Assembly (NCBI GenBank): GCA_021780275.1
Contig: JAJXZC010000133.1
Location: 1-6,494, forward strand
Source: Pseudomonadota bacterium
GTDB lineage: Bacteria > Pseudomonadota > Alphaproteobacteria > Parvibaculales > Parvibaculaceae
DNA length: 6,494 bases
Reading direction: 5' to 3'
The position numbers were made by a program, and so were the translations under genes. This document shows, in pieces, positions 5,085 through 6,494 of this stretch; position 1 is the first letter of the stretch; every line of letters begins with the position of its first letter. The notes under the pieces are model-generated. The model saw nothing but the letters and a program-made list of their open reading frames with translations, was not told the origin of the DNA and searched no databases.

Positions 5085-6125
5085 TCAGGATTCTTCTTTC
5101 CTGAAGTAGCCGTAGGTTTCCGCGAAGCGGCCCGAGACATATTCATAAGCCGTCACGGGTTCGTATTTGGCGGGATGCTTCTCGTCGACGCAGTTGGGCA
5201 GCGGCGTCAGGACCGTTGCGTAGTCGCAACCGTAGAAGAAGGGAATCGAATAGCGCTCGCGCCCGCTTCGATTGATGACGCGATGGAGCGTCGACTTGAA
5301 GAGATCGTTCGACCAGCGCGCCATCTGATCGCCGATATTGACGACGAAGGCGCCGGGGATCGGCGGCGCGGAAATCCACTCACCGCTCGCGTTCAGAACC
5401 TGCAACGCTTCGACATCGCCGCCCTGGGCGAGGATGGTGAAGCATTCATAGTCGGAATGCGCGCCGATGCCGATCTGCTTCTCGTCGATGATGCCTTCCT
5501 GCGGCGGATAGTAGAGAACGCGCATCGAGCTGCCGGGACGCCTGATCTTCGGCGCGAAGAAATTTTCGTCGAGTTCAAGTGCGAGCGCGAAGGCCTGGAA
5601 GATGCGGCGGCCGAGCAGGATCATCTCGTCGTAATAGCGCGTCAGCGGCTCGCGAAATTCGGACATGTTTTCCGGCCAGACATTCGGCCCATGCAGCGTG
5701 TGGCCTGCGAGAACTTCCGGATCGTCGGAAGGAATGTCGAGCGAAAGGTCGAAGGCTTCGTGCAGGTCGCCCTTGGCCGTCGGGTCGGTGTTTTCTTCGA
5801 GCAGCGGTCCATAGCCGCGATGATTGGTCGACTTGCGGATATGGATGCGCATCTTCTCTTCGAACGGCGCCGCGAAGAAGCGCTTCGCGGCGTCGAAGGT
5901 CGCGTCGATCACCTCCTGCGGAACGCCGTGATTCTTGAGGTAGAAGAAGCCGACATTCATGCAGGCGTCCTTCAGCTCGGCGGCGACTTTCAGACGGTCG
6001 GCAATGTCATCGCTCGCCATCGGGGCGAAATCGATCTGCGGAATTTCAGTGAAGGCGATCTTGCGGGCGGCAAGGCCCGTGTCGGTGAAATTCCTGATGC
6101 CGTTTCCGGTCCGTACGATATTCAT
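5085..6125 (-). CDS. 2-oxoglutarate/Fe(II)-dependent oxygenase, isopenicillin N synthase family
   Basis: A 346-residue cytoplasmic enzyme. The N-terminal DIOX_N-type region has IPQIDFAPM (28-36), VGFFYLKNHGV (58-68) and KRFFAAPFEEKM (81-92), then the RGYGPLLEE segment. The C-terminal double-stranded beta-helix core supplies the metal triad His223-x-Asp225 (GAHSDYECFTIL) and His281 (STLHRV). Arg291-x-Ser293 (RYSIPFF) is the pair that normally binds 2-oxoglutarate. These point to hydroxylation or related oxidation of a small molecule using O2, Fe(II) and 2-oxoglutarate. The substrate is unknown. The start is the ATG at 6125, because AGGCGAGG (6133-6140) lies 7 nt upstream and homology begins soon after. 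The ATG at 6173 would add 16 Arg-rich, unconserved residues. It lies downstream of hemB on the same strand, 172 bp apart, and converges on the TetR gene. Confidence 0.92.
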   Translation of the reverse strand: MNIVRTGNGIRNFTDTGLAARKIAFTEIPQIDFAPMASDDIADRLKVAAELKDACMNVGFFYLKNHGVPQEVIDATFDAAKRFFAAPFEEKMRIHIRKSTNHRGYGPLLEENTDPTAKGDLHEAFDLSLDIPSDDPEVLAGHTLHGPNVWPENMSEFREPLTRYYDEMILLGRRIFQAFALALELDENFFAPKIRRPGSSMRVLYYPPQEGIIDEKQIGIGAHSDYECFTILAQGGDVEALQVLNASGEWISAPPIPGAFVVNIGDQMARWSNDLFKSTLHRVINRSGRERYSIPFFYGCDYATVLTPLPNCVDEKHPAKYEPVTAYEYVSGRFAETYGYFRKEES

Positions 6126-6167
6126 GAAAATGCCTCGCCTGCGCCTGATCGAAATACGGGCGGCACG

Positions 6168-6184
6168 ATGCAAATTGCATGCAA
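6168..6184. promoter_or_regulatory. Overlapping palindromes upstream of the dioxygenase
   Basis: ATGCAA-A-TTGCAT (6168-6180, perfect around a central A) overlaps TTGCATGCAA (6175-6184, perfect 10 bp). Three copies of the TTGCA/TGCAA half-site thus sit about 43 bp upstream of the dioxygenase start. The layout suggests a regulator site. The cognate protein is not identifiable. Confidence 0.4.
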
Positions 6185-6192
6185 AGGAGGAT

Positions 6193-6256
6193 GCGGCGTG
6201 GAGCCGCCATTTTCGCGGCGCGCGCCCTCACGCGTCTGCTGCAGAATGGGCAGACG
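6193..6256. repeat. Two hairpin-forming inverted repeats in the hemB-dioxygenase spacer
   Basis: GCGGC-GTGGA-GCCGC (6193-6207) has 5-bp arms. CGTCTGC (6233-6239), a 10-bp loop, then GCAGACG (6250-6256) has perfect 7-bp arms. Neither is followed by a T-run on either strand, so they are not standard intrinsic terminators. On the minus strand they would lie in the leader between hemB and the dioxygenase. Confidence 0.4.
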
Positions 6257-6279
6257 GCTTCCAAACTGACCAAGCTTTA

Positions 6280-6293
6280 AGCGGGTGCCCGCT
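6280..6293 (-). terminator. Terminator-like hairpin just after hemB
   Basis: AGCGGG (6280-6285) and CCCGCT (6288-6293) form a compact GC hairpin 4 bp beyond the hemB stop. In hemB sense the sequence after it reads TAAAGCTT, with no real T-tract. It is therefore at best a weak or assisted terminator, or an mRNA 3'-end stabiliser. Confidence 0.35.
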
Positions 6294-6297
6294 GCGC

Positions 6298-6494
<197 letters not shown>

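Noticed and set aside
6126..6173. A 16-residue N-terminal extension of the dioxygenase from an upstream ATG.
   Set aside because: The Arg-rich extension is unlike the family, and the ATG at 6125 has its own good ribosome site. The extension would also be coded through the palindromic region.
5175..6269. A 364-codon open frame on the plus strand opposite the dioxygenase.
   Set aside because: It is antisense to a gene with all family motifs. Its protein has no recognisable domain and a composition typical of a mirrored GC-rich frame. Only its last codons, after the GTG at 6198, are kept as a weak idea.

Overview
The window is a GC-rich bacterial chromosomal segment. Gene content, codon use and protein style suggest an alphaproteobacterium, possibly of the Hyphomicrobiales. 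The basis is resemblance of the MotA and HemB fragments, the ornithine-decarboxylase-like enzyme and the dioxygenase to alphaproteobacterial homologues. The genus cannot be fixed from sequence alone. No insertion sequence, phage gene, CRISPR array, tRNA or rRNA was seen.

Layout, left to right. (1) 1-81, minus: first 27 codons of motA, cut by the window edge. (2) 82-323: divergent intergenic region with several inverted repeats and a possible promoter. (3) 324-815, plus: flavin reductase of the HpaC/RutF type. It is convergent with, and overlaps by 28 bp, a MarR-family regulator (788-1330, minus). (4) 1331-1570: divergent regulatory region with three palindromic sites. (5) 1571-2386, plus: TonB-like N-terminus (cytoplasmic head, one membrane segment, Pro/Lys-rich spacer) joined to an unrecognised C-terminal domain with four cysteines. 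(6) 2490-3359 and 3384-4526, plus: a beta-hydroxyacid dehydrogenase and a fold-III PLP decarboxylase of the ornithine decarboxylase family. They are 24 bp apart and probably form an operon. (7) 4623-5078, plus: a short TetR-family regulator behind a clear inverted-repeat operator. (8) 5085-6125, minus: 2-oxoglutarate/Fe(II) oxygenase of the isopenicillin N synthase family. (9) 6126-6297: a spacer rich in hairpins and palindromes. (10) 6298-6494, minus: the last 64 codons of hemB.

Most genes look like independent housekeeping or accessory units rather than one system. The most coherent pair is dehydrogenase plus decarboxylase, which suggests amino-acid or polyamine metabolism. The least explained element is the TonB-like fusion protein. 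The other notable material is regulatory: palindromes next to the MarR and TetR genes, an eight-codon minicistron whose stop overlaps the dehydrogenase start, and the structured hemB-dioxygenase spacer. I see no convincing new multi-gene system.
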